DNA of 64,000 nt from Sedimentitalea sp039941015 (GCF_039941015.1 NZ_JBDVFI010000013.1), one strand, 5' to 3'. Positions 16,409-25,092 are shown, counted from the stretch's first letter. The notes: generated by a model from the letters alone, not told the origin. A program made the numbers and translations.

Positions 16409-17259
16409 CAGTGTTCCGCCTTCGGAAGATAGTGGAGCACGCGATCTTCGACCCGCACGAGGATGGAATAGAGCAGGAAGCCGATCACGGTGAGCAGGAC
16501 GATGGAAATGAACACCATTGCGGCATTGGCTTGGCCGCCACCGTAGGAAATGAGAAAGCCCAATCCGGTGTTTCCGCCGACCAGTTCGCCGACTGTCACA
16601 CCGATCACCGCAAGGGTCGACGCGATCCGCAGGCCCGCCATCAGGTTGGGCAGCGTCGAAGGCATTTCAACCTTCATGAAAATACCCCACCGCGACAGGC
16701 TGTAGGCCTGGGCGAGGTTCACGAGGTCGCGATCAACAGTGCGCATGGCCTGAAGAACGTTAACCAGCACCGGGAAGAATACGATCAGAACCGTTACCAG
16801 AAGTTTCGGGATCGAGTTGTATCCGAACCACATGATGAACAGTGGAGCAAAGGCCACCTTTGGTGCAATCTGCAGTGCGAGGATGTAGGGCGACAGGACC
16901 TTTTCCCAGAACACCGACATGCCCAACAGATAGCCGATTGCGGCGCCCATTGCGCTGCCGATGACAAAGCCAAGTACCGTATAGAGCGCAGTCGACAGCG
17001 TATGACCTAACAAACCCTCTTGCATCCACATCCGCTTGGCTTCGATCAGGCAATCGGACAACGTCGGAATGATGAATTTCGGCACATCCAGGGCGGTCGG
17101 GAGGTACTCCCAAGCTAGCAGGAACGCGGCCAGAATGCCAAAGCTGGCGAGCGTTGCGGGACTGATAGAGCGCATCGGAGAGATCCTCGGCTTGGCGGTC
17201 GCGGGGCTTGGAGGTGCCGCGTTGGCACCTCCTGTGGCGTGAGTGGTGCTATCTGTCAT
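16408..17259 (-). CDS. ABC transporter permease, NitT/TauT type
   Basis: A 283-residue inner-membrane protein with about six membrane segments and the cytoplasmic loop that contacts the ATPase (ALRIASTLAVIGVTVGELVG around residue 210-230), as in SsuC/TauC-like permeases for sulfonates, nitrate or aromatic acids. The first 30 residues are a Pro/Ala-rich cytoplasmic tail. It overlaps the binding-protein gene by four bases. Confidence 0.85.
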   Translation of the reverse strand: MTDSTTHATGGANAAPPSPATAKPRISPMRSISPATLASFGILAAFLLAWEYLPTALDVPKFIIPTLSDCLIEAKRMWMQEGLLGHTLSTALYTVLGFVIGSAMGAAIGYLLGMSVFWEKVLSPYILALQIAPKVAFAPLFIMWFGYNSIPKLLVTVLIVFFPVLVNVLQAMRTVDRDLVNLAQAYSLSRWGIFMKVEMPSTLPNLMAGLRIASTLAVIGVTVGELVGGNTGLGFLISYGGGQANAAMVFISIVLLTVIGFLLYSILVRVEDRVLHYLPKAEH

Positions 17260-18230
17260 TTGATAAAGTCATTGGTGTAGAGGTCCTCGACCGGTACGGC
17301 TTCGCGCACGATGCCATTGTCGACATAGAAGGACTGAACTTCCTTGATCCGGACCGGGTCAAAGCTGCCCAAGGGTTGATCTGGAGCTGCGGGATAGACC
17401 AAGTCGGAATAGGACCGCATGATCGCTTCGATCATCGCCTCTTTGCCGGTATGTTGCGGCATGATGGCGACATATTCGGCGGCAGCGGCCTTGGGGTCGG
17501 CCTGGATATCCTTTACGGCCTGCAAGACTGCACCGACAAAGCCTTCGATCATTTCGGGGCGTTCCGCGATGGTTTCGTCGGAGGCAAAGATCGCCTGCGC
17601 CATGGCTGGGAATACTGTGTCGACGGGCATTTGACCCATCTCGACACCGGCTCCTTCGATGGCGGCGATCCACTCTGGAACACCTGACAGCGCATCCAGA
17701 TTGCCGGCAATCGACAGCTGAATGATACCGCCCGGCCCGACGGCCTGAATATCCACGTCAGATTTATCCAGCCCGGCCGATGCAAGCACACCCAACAGGT
17801 TGTAATAAGTTGTATCCTGGAACGAGAGAACGCCGATCGACTTGCCCTCCAGATCGGCCGGGCCTGTGATGCCGCTATCTGTGCGCCACGCGAGCTGGGT
17901 CAAACCGCGTCCGCCGAGCAGGGCCACGCCCCGGATGTCAAGCCCGTTGGCACGTACAACAATCGGCGTGTCACCGATGCCGCCGCCCAGATCAGCGTTG
18001 CCAACTGCCACTTGCGTTGCAACATCCGCACCGCCTTTGCCGACACGGAAGGTCACGTCGAGATCGGCATCGTCGAAATAACCCTTGGATTTTGCGAGCT
18101 GAAAGGGCGCAAAAGCAGGCAGGAAATCTGGTGCGGGGAACAGGTAGGTGATTTCCTCGGCGGCCTGTGCAATTCCGCCGGAGACGGCGATGACGGTTGC
18201 GGCGATGGCTGTTGTAAAGACGTGTTTCAT
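17256..18230 (-). CDS. ABC transporter periplasmic binding protein, NitT/TauT type
   Basis: A 324-residue protein with a signal peptide (hydrophobic residues 5-18, cleavage likely after AQA at residue 23). The mature part has the NMT1/SsuA-like pattern: LAKSKGYFDDADLDV near residue 46, VAVGNADLGGG and GKSIGVLSFQDTTYY. Known relatives bind sulfonates, riboflavin or pyrimidine precursors and aromatic carboxylates. As the first transport gene after the ATPase, it likely captures the substrate of the operon. Confidence 0.85.
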   Translation of the reverse strand: MKHVFTTAIAATVIAVSGGIAQAAEEITYLFPAPDFLPAFAPFQLAKSKGYFDDADLDVTFRVGKGGADVATQVAVGNADLGGGIGDTPIVVRANGLDIRGVALLGGRGLTQLAWRTDSGITGPADLEGKSIGVLSFQDTTYYNLLGVLASAGLDKSDVDIQAVGPGGIIQLSIAGNLDALSGVPEWIAAIEGAGVEMGQMPVDTVFPAMAQAIFASDETIAERPEMIEGFVGAVLQAVKDIQADPKAAAAEYVAIMPQHTGKEAMIEAIMRSYSDLVYPAAPDQPLGSFDPVRIKEVQSFYVDNGIVREAVPVEDLYTNDFIK

Positions 18231-18256
18231 GTAGTTTTCCCGTTGGTTGTGCCGTT

Positions 18257-19024
18257 TCAGGCGGCTTGTTTTTCCAGTTTCAGATGCTTGAAAATTTGCG
18301 CGGAATATTCGGCCACTTCGGGCATAACCCGTCGCTTGAGCGGCGATTCTCGGTGCGGCAGATCCACCTTGATCTCTGCAACGATTGTTCCGGGCCGTTC
18401 TGACAAAACCAGCACCCGGTCCGACATCAACACGGCCTCTGCCAGATCGTGGGTGATCAGCAGCGTGGTCTTTCCGGTTTCCTTGATGGTGGCGCCAAAG
18501 CTGTCCTGAATGATTAACTTCGTCTGTGCGTCCAGTGCCGAGAAGGGTTCGTCCAACAGAATGATCTCGGGATCGATGGCGAGTGTGCGCGCCAGCGCCG
18601 CGCGTTGCCGCATACCGCCCGACAGCTGGTAGGGGTATTGATCTCCGAAACCGTCAAGCTGGCAGTGTTTCAGTTCTTGGATTGCCCGCTTGCGACGGTC
18701 AGCCCGCGCAACGCCGCGCGCCTCAAGACCGAATTCGATGTTCGACAGGATCGATCGCCACGGCAGCAGCAAGTCTTTCTGCAACATGAACCCAACCTCG
18801 GCATTGGGGCCGGTCACCGTGCGGTTGCTGACCAGCACTTCTCCCTCGGTTGGTTGATAGAGGCCGGCGGTCATGCTGAGCAGGGTAGACTTGCCACAGC
18901 CCGAAGGCCCGACGACGGAAACGAATTCACCCTCATCGACCCGAAAGCTGACATCGCGAATGGCGGTCAGAGTGCGGTCCGGTGTCACGAACTGTTTTGT
19001 GACGTTGCGAAACTCAAGTGCCAT
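18257..19024 (-). CDS. ABC transporter ATPase, NitT/TauT type
   Basis: A 255-residue ATPase with Walker A GPSGCGKST (residue 39), the Q-loop LQKDLLLPW, signature LSGGMRQR, Walker B IILLDEP and the switch His in THDLAEA. It is the first gene of the minus-strand operon; the promoter region upstream carries the GTTC-N6-GAAC element. Confidence 0.9.
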   Translation of the reverse strand: MALEFRNVTKQFVTPDRTLTAIRDVSFRVDEGEFVSVVGPSGCGKSTLLSMTAGLYQPTEGEVLVSNRTVTGPNAEVGFMLQKDLLLPWRSILSNIEFGLEARGVARADRRKRAIQELKHCQLDGFGDQYPYQLSGGMRQRAALARTLAIDPEIILLDEPFSALDAQTKLIIQDSFGATIKETGKTTLLITHDLAEAVLMSDRVLVLSERPGTIVAEIKVDLPHRESPLKRRVMPEVAEYSAQIFKHLKLEKQAA

Positions 19025-19103
19025 GTCAGGTCTCCTTCATGTGGCCGGGCAAGGGGCCGGGCGAGGTCGCCCATGATGTGTTTCGGAGCTCGATTGAGCG
19101 AGT

Positions 19104-19130
19104 GTTCTATAATGAACGTAGTGTTCACAT
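19104..19130. promoter_or_regulatory. Inverted-repeat operator upstream of the ABC/catabolic operon
   Basis: GTTC-TATAAT-GAAC (19104-19117) is immediately followed by GTGTTCACAT (19121-19130). The arrangement lies 80 bases before the ATPase start and includes a TATAAT, so a bound protein could block transcription. ATGTGAACAC, the exact reverse complement of the second half, recurs before the IclR gene at 22.4-23.2 kb. Operator function is inferred. Confidence 0.5.
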
Positions 19131-19283
19131 ATTAGATTGCCGATTGTGACCGCACCTGTCAAGACGTATCGCCTAGGTCTGATTAGCCTGCCGACCGAAC
19201 GCCTCTTTATTGTACCGAACCGGACAAACCGCTGCGCGCTTGACAGCGCGTAAACGCCTAGACAGTATGCTTTTTGAACTTAG

Positions 19284-19299
19284 TGTTCGATAATGAACA
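19284..19299. promoter_or_regulatory. Inverted-repeat operator upstream of the NicC-like gene
   Basis: TGTTC-GATAAT-GAACA is a perfect 5-base inverted repeat with the same spacer length as the element at 19104. It ends 18 bases before the ATG at 19317, close enough for repression. A TTGACA lies at 19240-19245. Confidence 0.5.
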
Positions 19300-19316
19300 T
19301 AGTGGGAGATATTGGA

Positions 19317-20453
19317 ATGCCGTTGGAAATTGCTATTGCCGGGGGCGGGGTTGGCGGAATGGCGGCAGCCATTGCTCTACAGAATCAGGGCCACAACGTC
19401 ACAATATTTGAGCAGGCGCGTGCGTTTGGGCGAATCGGTGCTGACGTCAACCTAACCCCCAACGCGGTGCATGCACTGGACGGGCTGGGCATTGGCGACA
19501 GGTTGCGCGCGACTGCAGCCCGGCCAGAATTTCGCATCTCGCGCACTTGGGACAGCGGCGAAGAAACCTCGCGCTTACCGATGAGTGCCGCCGCCGAAGT
19601 GAAGTACGGCGCGCCGCAACTGACGATCCATAGGGCAGACCTTCTGGCGGCACTGGAAAGTGCGCTCTTGCCTGACACGCTACACTTTGGCGCCCGCGTT
19701 GCTGGCGTTAGCCAGACGGAGGATGGTGTTACGCTGACCTTTGCGGATGGAAGCACCGGGGACTACGATCTCGTCATCGGAGCCGACGGCATCCACTCAG
19801 CAATCCGCCACGCGCTTTATGGTGCCGATGATCCGCAATTCACCGGCCTTGTCTCTTATCGTGGGGTTTTCGTGCGCGGCGAGGCGCCGGACCTGCCCAA
19901 TCTCGACAGCTTTACCAAGTGGTGGGGGCCGACATCGGATCTGCAGATCGTCACGTTTCCGCTCAATCGCGGCGAAGAGGTCTTTGTCTTTGCGACTACG
20001 GGTCAAAAAGACTGGACTGAAGAGGGCTGGACCCTTTCTGGCGACATTGATGAGCTGCGCGATATCTACAAAGATTTCCACCCCGAAGCGCGTGCTCTGC
20101 TTGATGCCTGCACCGAGGTCACTCGTTCGGCTCTGCATGTGCGTGCGCCGATGCCACGTTGGTCTGAAGGTCGTGTGGTTCTGCTCGGTGATGCGGCACA
20201 TCCGATGGTGCCGTTCATGGCGCAAGGTGCCTGCATGGCCTCGGAAGATGCGGTGGTTTTGGGCTGCGCCCTTGAAGGTGTGGAGGCTGAAGGGTTGCCT
20301 GCCGCCCTCGAACGGTTCGCCGAAAGCCGGATTCCGCGCACCACGCGTGTGCAGGAAGGGTCGCTCGCCAATGATTGGCTCAAAAAGGGCGGTAATGCGG
20401 ATTGGGTCTATGGTTATGATGCATGGGGTGCGCTGAAATACGAGGTCGTGTGA
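19317..20453 (+). CDS. FAD-dependent aromatic monooxygenase, NicC (6-hydroxynicotinate 3-monooxygenase)-like
   Basis: A 378-residue class A flavin monooxygenase. FAD loop GGGVGGMAAA at residue 9, the DG segment VIGADGIHS near residue 152, and GDAAHPMVPFMAQGACMASEDA near residue 285. The TKWWGP segment and the C-terminal WVYGYDAWG closely recall the 6-hydroxynicotinate 3-monooxygenase NicC, with salicylate hydroxylases next. Both decarboxylate while hydroxylating. An ATG at 19293 is in frame, but GGGAG sits 8 bases before 19317. It is transcribed divergently from the 15-gene operon and shares its operator type. Confidence 0.75.
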   Translation: MPLEIAIAGGGVGGMAAAIALQNQGHNVTIFEQARAFGRIGADVNLTPNAVHALDGLGIGDRLRATAARPEFRISRTWDSGEETSRLPMSAAAEVKYGAPQLTIHRADLLAALESALLPDTLHFGARVAGVSQTEDGVTLTFADGSTGDYDLVIGADGIHSAIRHALYGADDPQFTGLVSYRGVFVRGEAPDLPNLDSFTKWWGPTSDLQIVTFPLNRGEEVFVFATTGQKDWTEEGWTLSGDIDELRDIYKDFHPEARALLDACTEVTRSALHVRAPMPRWSEGRVVLLGDAAHPMVPFMAQGACMASEDAVVLGCALEGVEAEGLPAALERFAESRIPRTTRVQEGSLANDWLKKGGNADWVYGYDAWGALKYEVV

Positions 20454-20476
20454 ACCATCCGCTGGCGGAACTGGAC

Positions 20477-21259
20477 TTAACCGCTCCGCCAGCCCAGCAA
20501 ACACGACAAGCGCGCAGCCGCCTGCATCACCTGGGCTTGAATGTCGTCTGGTACCTGCGGTGAGGGTTGACCTGTTACCAATCGGGTCAGATTGATCGCG
20601 GCAACGACCGCACCCGTCATGTCCCGAACGGGTGTGGCAGCCGACGCCATACCGGTTTCGAATTCGCCCACCTGTACGATCATCTCGCGCCCACGATCCG
20701 CATCCCATTGCTTCAGCAGGGCAGCCTGACTGCGCGGGCTGCGCCCCGGCGCGCGGCTGAAATCCTCATCTCTATAGAGCTTGATCAGAGCCGCTTCGCT
20801 CAGATCGGCCAGCAAGACACGTCCCATGGTTGTCGCCGCAGCGGGCAGTCGGCTGCCCACGTGCACGATACTGTTCAACCCGTTCAGTGCTGGGAGGCGC
20901 AGCATGTAAAGTACACTGCTTCCTTCGCGCACTGCCAGATGTGCAGACCAGCCACTCTCGTCGCGTAACTGTTCCAATACCGGCAATGCGATCTCGACCA
21001 ATTCGCGCGTGGCAAGATAACCGTGGCCCAGTCGCAAGACCGCTGGACCCAAGGCATAGCGTTCTTCACGCCGGTCCTGCAGGAGGAAACCCAGACTGGC
21101 CAACGTATAGACCGACCGGAATGCGGCAGAGCGACTGACTCCCAGATGACGCGCGATGTCCGACAGCGACAGACTCGGCCGTTCGGGCGTGAAAGCCTGC
21201 AGCACATCCAGTCCCCGTATCAGGCCCGGGACCAGATATCTGTCATCCGATTCTCCCAT
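20477..21259 (-). CDS. IclR-family regulator 1
   Basis: A 260-residue protein with an N-terminal winged helix (SLSDIARHLGVSRSAAFRSVYTL around residues 34-55) and a C-terminal IclR effector domain (STAGR-like region replaced by LPAAATTMGRVLLADL; late motif GVASAATPVRD-like). GGAGG precedes the ATG at 21259 by 7 bases; the track upstream to 21295 lacks support. It is convergent with the NicC-like gene and divergent from the bicupin, with a perfect palindrome between the two starts. Likely controls the bicupin and itself. Confidence 0.85.
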   Translation of the reverse strand: MGESDDRYLVPGLIRGLDVLQAFTPERPSLSLSDIARHLGVSRSAAFRSVYTLASLGFLLQDRREERYALGPAVLRLGHGYLATRELVEIALPVLEQLRDESGWSAHLAVREGSSVLYMLRLPALNGLNSIVHVGSRLPAAATTMGRVLLADLSEAALIKLYRDEDFSRAPGRSPRSQAALLKQWDADRGREMIVQVGEFETGMASAATPVRDMTGAVVAAINLTRLVTGQPSPQVPDDIQAQVMQAAARLSCLLGWRSG

Positions 21260-21273
21260 GATAATGCCTCCAC

Positions 21274-21289
21274 GTTTTACTGGTAAAAC
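21274..21289. promoter_or_regulatory. Palindromic operator between IclR 1 and the bicupin
   Basis: GTTTTAC-TG-GTAAAAC is a perfect 7-base inverted repeat located 15 bases before the IclR 1 ATG and 68 bases before the bicupin ATG. Size and position fit an IclR dimer site for autoregulation and control of the bicupin. Its sequence differs from the GTTC/GAAC elements. Confidence 0.55.
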
Positions 21290-21356
21290 GAGCAATACTG
21301 GGAAAACCCACAGCTTGCTAGTCTCACCGCATCACTTATGGACTTTGGAGACCTAA

Positions 21357-22310
21357 ATGAACGTACAAGCTCAATCGGCCCAGACCGAGACACTGGCACA
21401 GCAACTCAAAGGTCATGTCGGCCGTTTTACTGACAAGGCTTTTGACTGGGATGCCTTCCCATCCAACCGCGGTTTTGCCGATCTGGCGCGCGCCCAGATG
21501 CGGTATATCGGTTCAGGCGGATCGCCCAAGTCAGGCGACACCTCGACCCTGAAACCTGACAACTTCACCGTTTCGCTGATCTACAAGGAGCCCGGCAAAT
21601 ACGCCGCGTGCCACAGCCACGAAATCGAAGAAAGTTTTCTCATTATCGATGGAGCGCTGGTCGTCGGCTGGGAAAAAGATGGCGAAGTGGTCGAGGTCAA
21701 TCTCGGCCCCAAAGACATGATCCTGAATGCGAGGGAAATTGGCCATGGTTTTCGGGTCGATGGGGTCGAGCCGGTGATGATGTCGATCTCGGTCGACGTG
21801 GGCAAACCGCTGCCGCCAGTTTATCATTATCACCCTAAAGAACATGCTCCGGAACTGGCCCGTAGTTTTGGCGCGGAACCCGGCAAGACGCTGAAGTTCG
21901 ATCCGAATGGTGATCACCCGTTGCAAAAACTGATGGCAGAATATGTCGTGCGCCACACGGACCTGCCGACGATCTGGGAAGATTCAGGGTTCACCCGCAA
22001 AGTCTATGTTGGTGAAGGCGGTATCAATCACGACACTTGCCGCAAGGAAATGTGGGGCGTGCCCTCGGGCGTCGCGGTGAAACCCTTTACCCGTCCGGTA
22101 GAAGACGCATTCATGGTGCTGGAAGGCTCGCTGATCGTAGGCTGGGAAGAGAATGGCGAGACAACCGAAATCGAACTTGGCCCGCGTGATCTGGTCAAGA
22201 CACCTGCTGGTCGGGCGCATTGGTTCCGCAATAACTCCGCAGCACCGGCCACAGTCTGGCACGTGATCGGCACAGCCACGGATGACGGTGTGGTCTACCA
22301 AGCGGCGTGA
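21357..22310 (+). CDS. Two-domain cupin (bicupin), second domain degenerate
   Basis: A 317-residue protein made of two related cupin domains. The phrase VGWE(K/E)-GE-VE--LGP-D occurs at about residues 103-123 and again near 260-280, showing internal duplication. Domain 1 retains metal ligands (CHSHEIEES with HxH and Glu; a later GHGFR His). In domain 2 the HxH position reads FTRPVED, so only the late His (RAHWF) is kept. Bicupins include gentisate, salicylate and related ring-cleaving dioxygenases, but also isomerases and pectin-degradation proteins. Its position in the aromatic cluster suggests a ring-cleavage or isomerase step; not proven. Confidence 0.7.
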   Translation: MNVQAQSAQTETLAQQLKGHVGRFTDKAFDWDAFPSNRGFADLARAQMRYIGSGGSPKSGDTSTLKPDNFTVSLIYKEPGKYAACHSHEIEESFLIIDGALVVGWEKDGEVVEVNLGPKDMILNAREIGHGFRVDGVEPVMMSISVDVGKPLPPVYHYHPKEHAPELARSFGAEPGKTLKFDPNGDHPLQKLMAEYVVRHTDLPTIWEDSGFTRKVYVGEGGINHDTCRKEMWGVPSGVAVKPFTRPVEDAFMVLEGSLIVGWEENGETTEIELGPRDLVKTPAGRAHWFRNNSAAPATVWHVIGTATDDGVVYQAA

Positions 22311-22367
22311 ACCTCGGAGCCCGCTGCGGTTTCTGCGGCGGGCAGATCAATTCGGTTTCCCAACTTG

Positions 22368-22399
22368 AACCCTCCCACACCGGGAGGGTTTCCTTTTTT
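22368..22399 (+). terminator. Rho-independent terminator after the bicupin
   Basis: AACCCTCCC and GGGAGGGTT form a perfect 9-base stem around ACACC, followed by TCCTTTTTT. It lies 58 bases after the bicupin stop and just before the convergent IclR 2 stop. Confidence 0.8.
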
Positions 22400-22408
22400 G
22401 GAACAGAC

Positions 22409-23227
22409 CTACATCTGATCGGACGCCCATCCACGATAACCAAGTGCCTCGGACAGATCCCGCGCAGTGGCTTTCAGAACGGTCTCTATTCGGTCCAACT
22501 TGCCACTCTCCGGGCTGAATTCACTGGCGTGACCTGTGACATTGATCGCGCCTACGGGGGACCCGAGGTGATCATATACAGCAACTGCTGCAGAACCGAT
22601 GCCTGGCTCAAAATTGGCTTCGCTCCAAGCGATACCATCTTCACGATCGCGTTCAAGCTGGGCCTCAAGCGCATTCAATGTGGTCCGGGTCTTTTCCGTG
22701 AACGAGTCCAATGTCTTGCCGTCATACAATTGCCGCAAGATCACGTTGGGTTGTTGTGCCAGCAAAATCCTACCGATCGTCGTGGCATGGGCAGGCAGTC
22801 GGGTGCCTTCTCTTACATTGCTGGCCAAATGCGAATTCGGGGTTTCGCGCAGCAAATAGACGATTTCGCGACCATCAAGAATGCCAAGATGCGCCGAGAG
22901 TTGAAGTTCATCCACCAGCCGACACAGAAAGGGTCTTGCGACCCGCATGATTGATCGGTCATTCAACGCTTCCGATGCCAGAGCGATCAGCCCTGTGCCC
23001 AGTCGATAGCCCGCATCTTCATCCACAAGTTCAATCATGGCCTCGGCTTCGAGTGTGGCCAGAAGCCGTATAAACGTCGTCCTGTTAATCCCTAACGCCT
23101 TTGCAGCTTTACTGGTATTGCGACATCGGTTGCCCGCCGCAATATACCTCAACACTGCAATGGCGCGCACCACAGGAGGCACGGTGTATTCAGCTTTCCC
23201 GTTGTCGACCGAAGCATCAGGAGCCAT
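22409..23227 (-). CDS. IclR-family regulator 2
   Basis: A 272-residue IclR protein: winged helix with NTSKAAKALGINRTTFIRLLATLE at about residues 36-60, then the effector domain with LPAHATTIGRILLAQ and GIGSAAVAVYD. The frame extends to 23272, but GAAGGG precedes the ATG at 23227. Its promoter contains ATGTGAACAC, also found in the operon operator at 19.1 kb, which makes it the best candidate regulator of the operon and of the NicC-like gene. Confidence 0.85.
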   Translation of the reverse strand: MAPDASVDNGKAEYTVPPVVRAIAVLRYIAAGNRCRNTSKAAKALGINRTTFIRLLATLEAEAMIELVDEDAGYRLGTGLIALASEALNDRSIMRVARPFLCRLVDELQLSAHLGILDGREIVYLLRETPNSHLASNVREGTRLPAHATTIGRILLAQQPNVILRQLYDGKTLDSFTEKTRTTLNALEAQLERDREDGIAWSEANFEPGIGSAAVAVYDHLGSPVGAINVTGHASEFSPESGKLDRIETVLKATARDLSEALGYRGWASDQM

Positions 23228-23245
23228 GATCGGCCCTTCATTTTT

Positions 23246-23270
23246 GAACACGTTCCTCGAATGTGAACAC
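23246..23270. promoter_or_regulatory. Operator-like element upstream of IclR 2
   Basis: GAACACGTTC (palindromic, 23246-23255) followed by ATGTGAACAC (23261-23270). The second block equals the reverse complement of 19121-19130. It lies 19-43 bases before the IclR 2 start, fitting autoregulation. Confidence 0.45.
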
Positions 23271-23624
23271 ATTACAAAGCCGACAAGAGTGATGCAACAG
23301 GGCCATGTTCAGAGCCACCTCAAAAAACTATACTGGTTCGCTAAGGTCGACCGTTACGGTCACAATTCAATGCGCATACCCAGTGGCACCGACCCGGCAA
23401 CAACAAGGCGCGCCCGGTTGCGGAACGGTTCTTGGAAATATCTGTGATAAGCTTGGTCCACAGGTGCCATGCCTACGACATCCCGAAGAAATAGCTCAAT
23501 CTGCATGGCATGGTCCAATTTCCCGCTACCTTCCTCCAGCGTGCGTTGCAGATTGCGGAATGTCAGAATAGCTTATATCTCCGATATCTGCTTTAAGGAT
23601 GCTGCCATCTGGCATCGTCAAATT

Positions 23625-24165
23625 GCTGGGCTTGTCTCGGCGATTTGAATTTTGTCATCCCCGTTCTCGTCACCGTGTTGTTTGGCGAGAATTCTCAGAT
23701 CGATTGTTCAGACCTTTGTGAGATCGATGCTCGACGCTGGGCATGATCTCGCGATTGTCGCTCCGTGTGGCTGCAGTCAATCGGTGATAATGCGCGTGGA
23801 ACTGATCCTTGTCGCTCTAAGAGCTTGCGCATCAGGCGGCATGGCTGCCGTTGTGTTCTGGCGGCTTTGAACCAGAACTTCTAGAACAAATCCGACCTGA
23901 TTGTCCGCGTGCCTTCGCCAGTGCTCTTTAAGCCGTGCATCGTGATCACGATCTGTCCAAATGCCATCAAACTGACCCGTCGATCGGCGGCGAATGTCGA
24001 CGGCAAAGTGACGCCGGAGTTTCCAACCCAATCCCGAATTTTTAGGTGGGGAACTGTGATGCTGCGTTCGACCAACAGATCCTCGACCATCCGCAAAAAG
24101 AGGGGAAACCTGAAGCACAGCCAGACGGGTAGGGCGATTACGTCAAACCGGAAAACGACGGCTGT
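23625..24165 (-). pseudogene. Decayed IS6-family transposase, left of the ectoine locus
   Basis: On the minus strand one reads VVFRFDVIALPV and LRMVEDLLVERSI (N-terminal HTH region of IS6 transposases), then EVLVQSRQN, then in another frame VEHRSHKGLNNRSENSRQ and finally NRRDKPSN, the degenerate C-terminus. Stops and frameshifts interrupt it. The rest of the gap between 23228 and 24378 shows no gene. An equally oriented IS6 remnant lies beyond the other end of the ectoine genes. Confidence 0.75.
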
Positions 24166-24378
24166 GATAGAGGAGGCGAGGCGTTCGCTTTGATCATGTG
24201 GCCCCATCCCAACTCAGCGCTGACCGTTCTCTGTCTTTAAAGTGCCAATGGGAGCTTTTCTTTCCGTTTTCAAAGCTGGTCTCGGCAGTCATTCGGACAT
24301 GGATGGCAGTTCTCCTTTCAAAGAGCCGACGCTAGCGCAACCATACCCCCAAGCTTTGCCCTCTCCCGAATGTTTTGC

Positions 24379-24879
24379 CTAGCGCGCCTTCTGGGGAGCG
24401 TGGAGCTCTCCGGCAGTCAGCACCGGCGCAGCATCGATTTCCTTGGCGTCCAACATATGTGCAGTACGCTCTAGCGACGAGACCAGTAGTGCCTGTTCCC
24501 AGTCTTTCAGTTCGGAAAATTTGCGGACAAATATTTGTTGAAGCGTGTCCGGGGCATCCTTGAGCCTACTGAGTCCCGTAGTCGTGACCATCACGTTGGT
24601 CTGCCGCCGGTCAAGTTCTGAGGGGACGCGTTCGACAAGTTGCTTTGCCACCAATTTGTCGACAAGCGTTGTAATCGTCGCCTGACTAACACCCATCTGG
24701 TCGGCCAGAGCCTTTGGGGTGCTGCCACCTTTTTCCTCAACAATCTGCAGCACACGAAGTTGCGCTGGCGTAAGCCCTACAGAGTGCGCCAAGTCACGGG
24801 TGGATAGCTCGGTAACCCGCAAGATACGCCGAAGGGCGATCAGGCTCTGATCGATTCTATCACGAGGTTGTGTCGTCAT
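24379..24879 (-). CDS. ectR: MarR-family regulator, EctR-like
   Basis: A 166-residue MarR protein: helix-turn-helix (STPKALADQMGVSQATITTLVDKLV near residues 53-77) and wing with VERVPSELDRRQTNVMVT. It is divergent from ectA with a 229-base intergenic region that contains several inverted repeats. In methylotrophs and other halotolerant bacteria a MarR protein next to ectABC (EctR) represses ectoine synthesis at low salinity; the assignment here is by family and position. Confidence 0.75.
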   Translation of the reverse strand: MTTQPRDRIDQSLIALRRILRVTELSTRDLAHSVGLTPAQLRVLQIVEEKGGSTPKALADQMGVSQATITTLVDKLVAKQLVERVPSELDRRQTNVMVTTTGLSRLKDAPDTLQQIFVRKFSELKDWEQALLVSSLERTAHMLDAKEIDAAPVLTAGELHAPQKAR

Positions 24880-24964
24880 GCGTCATGATCGCACGAAGGC
24901 GAGAGTGGTACAATCTTGCAGCTTGACTCAAGCCATTTGGTTCCACCTTTCGACATTACGATAC

Positions 24965-25092
24965 CTTAGCTAATCTAAGTACTATGAAGTGCCATAGTGG
25001 CCAGGTTTCATTTTTTTCAAAAGAAATATGACAATTTTACTTTGACTGTTGAAGTAATCAGATCGATCCACTACTTAGACGATCAAAGTAAT
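24965..25092. promoter_or_regulatory. ectR-ectA control region with three inverted repeats
   Basis: Three inverted repeats lie between ectR and ectA: CTTAG-CTAAT-CTAAG (24965-24979), ACTATG-AAGTGC-CATAGT (24981-24998) and the widely spaced TTACTTTGA (25037-25045) with TCAAAGTAA (25083-25091). The region is notably AT-rich (for example CATTTTTTTCAAAAG) compared with its surroundings. They are candidate EctR sites and an osmoregulated promoter; no single -35/-10 pair is convincing. Confidence 0.5.
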
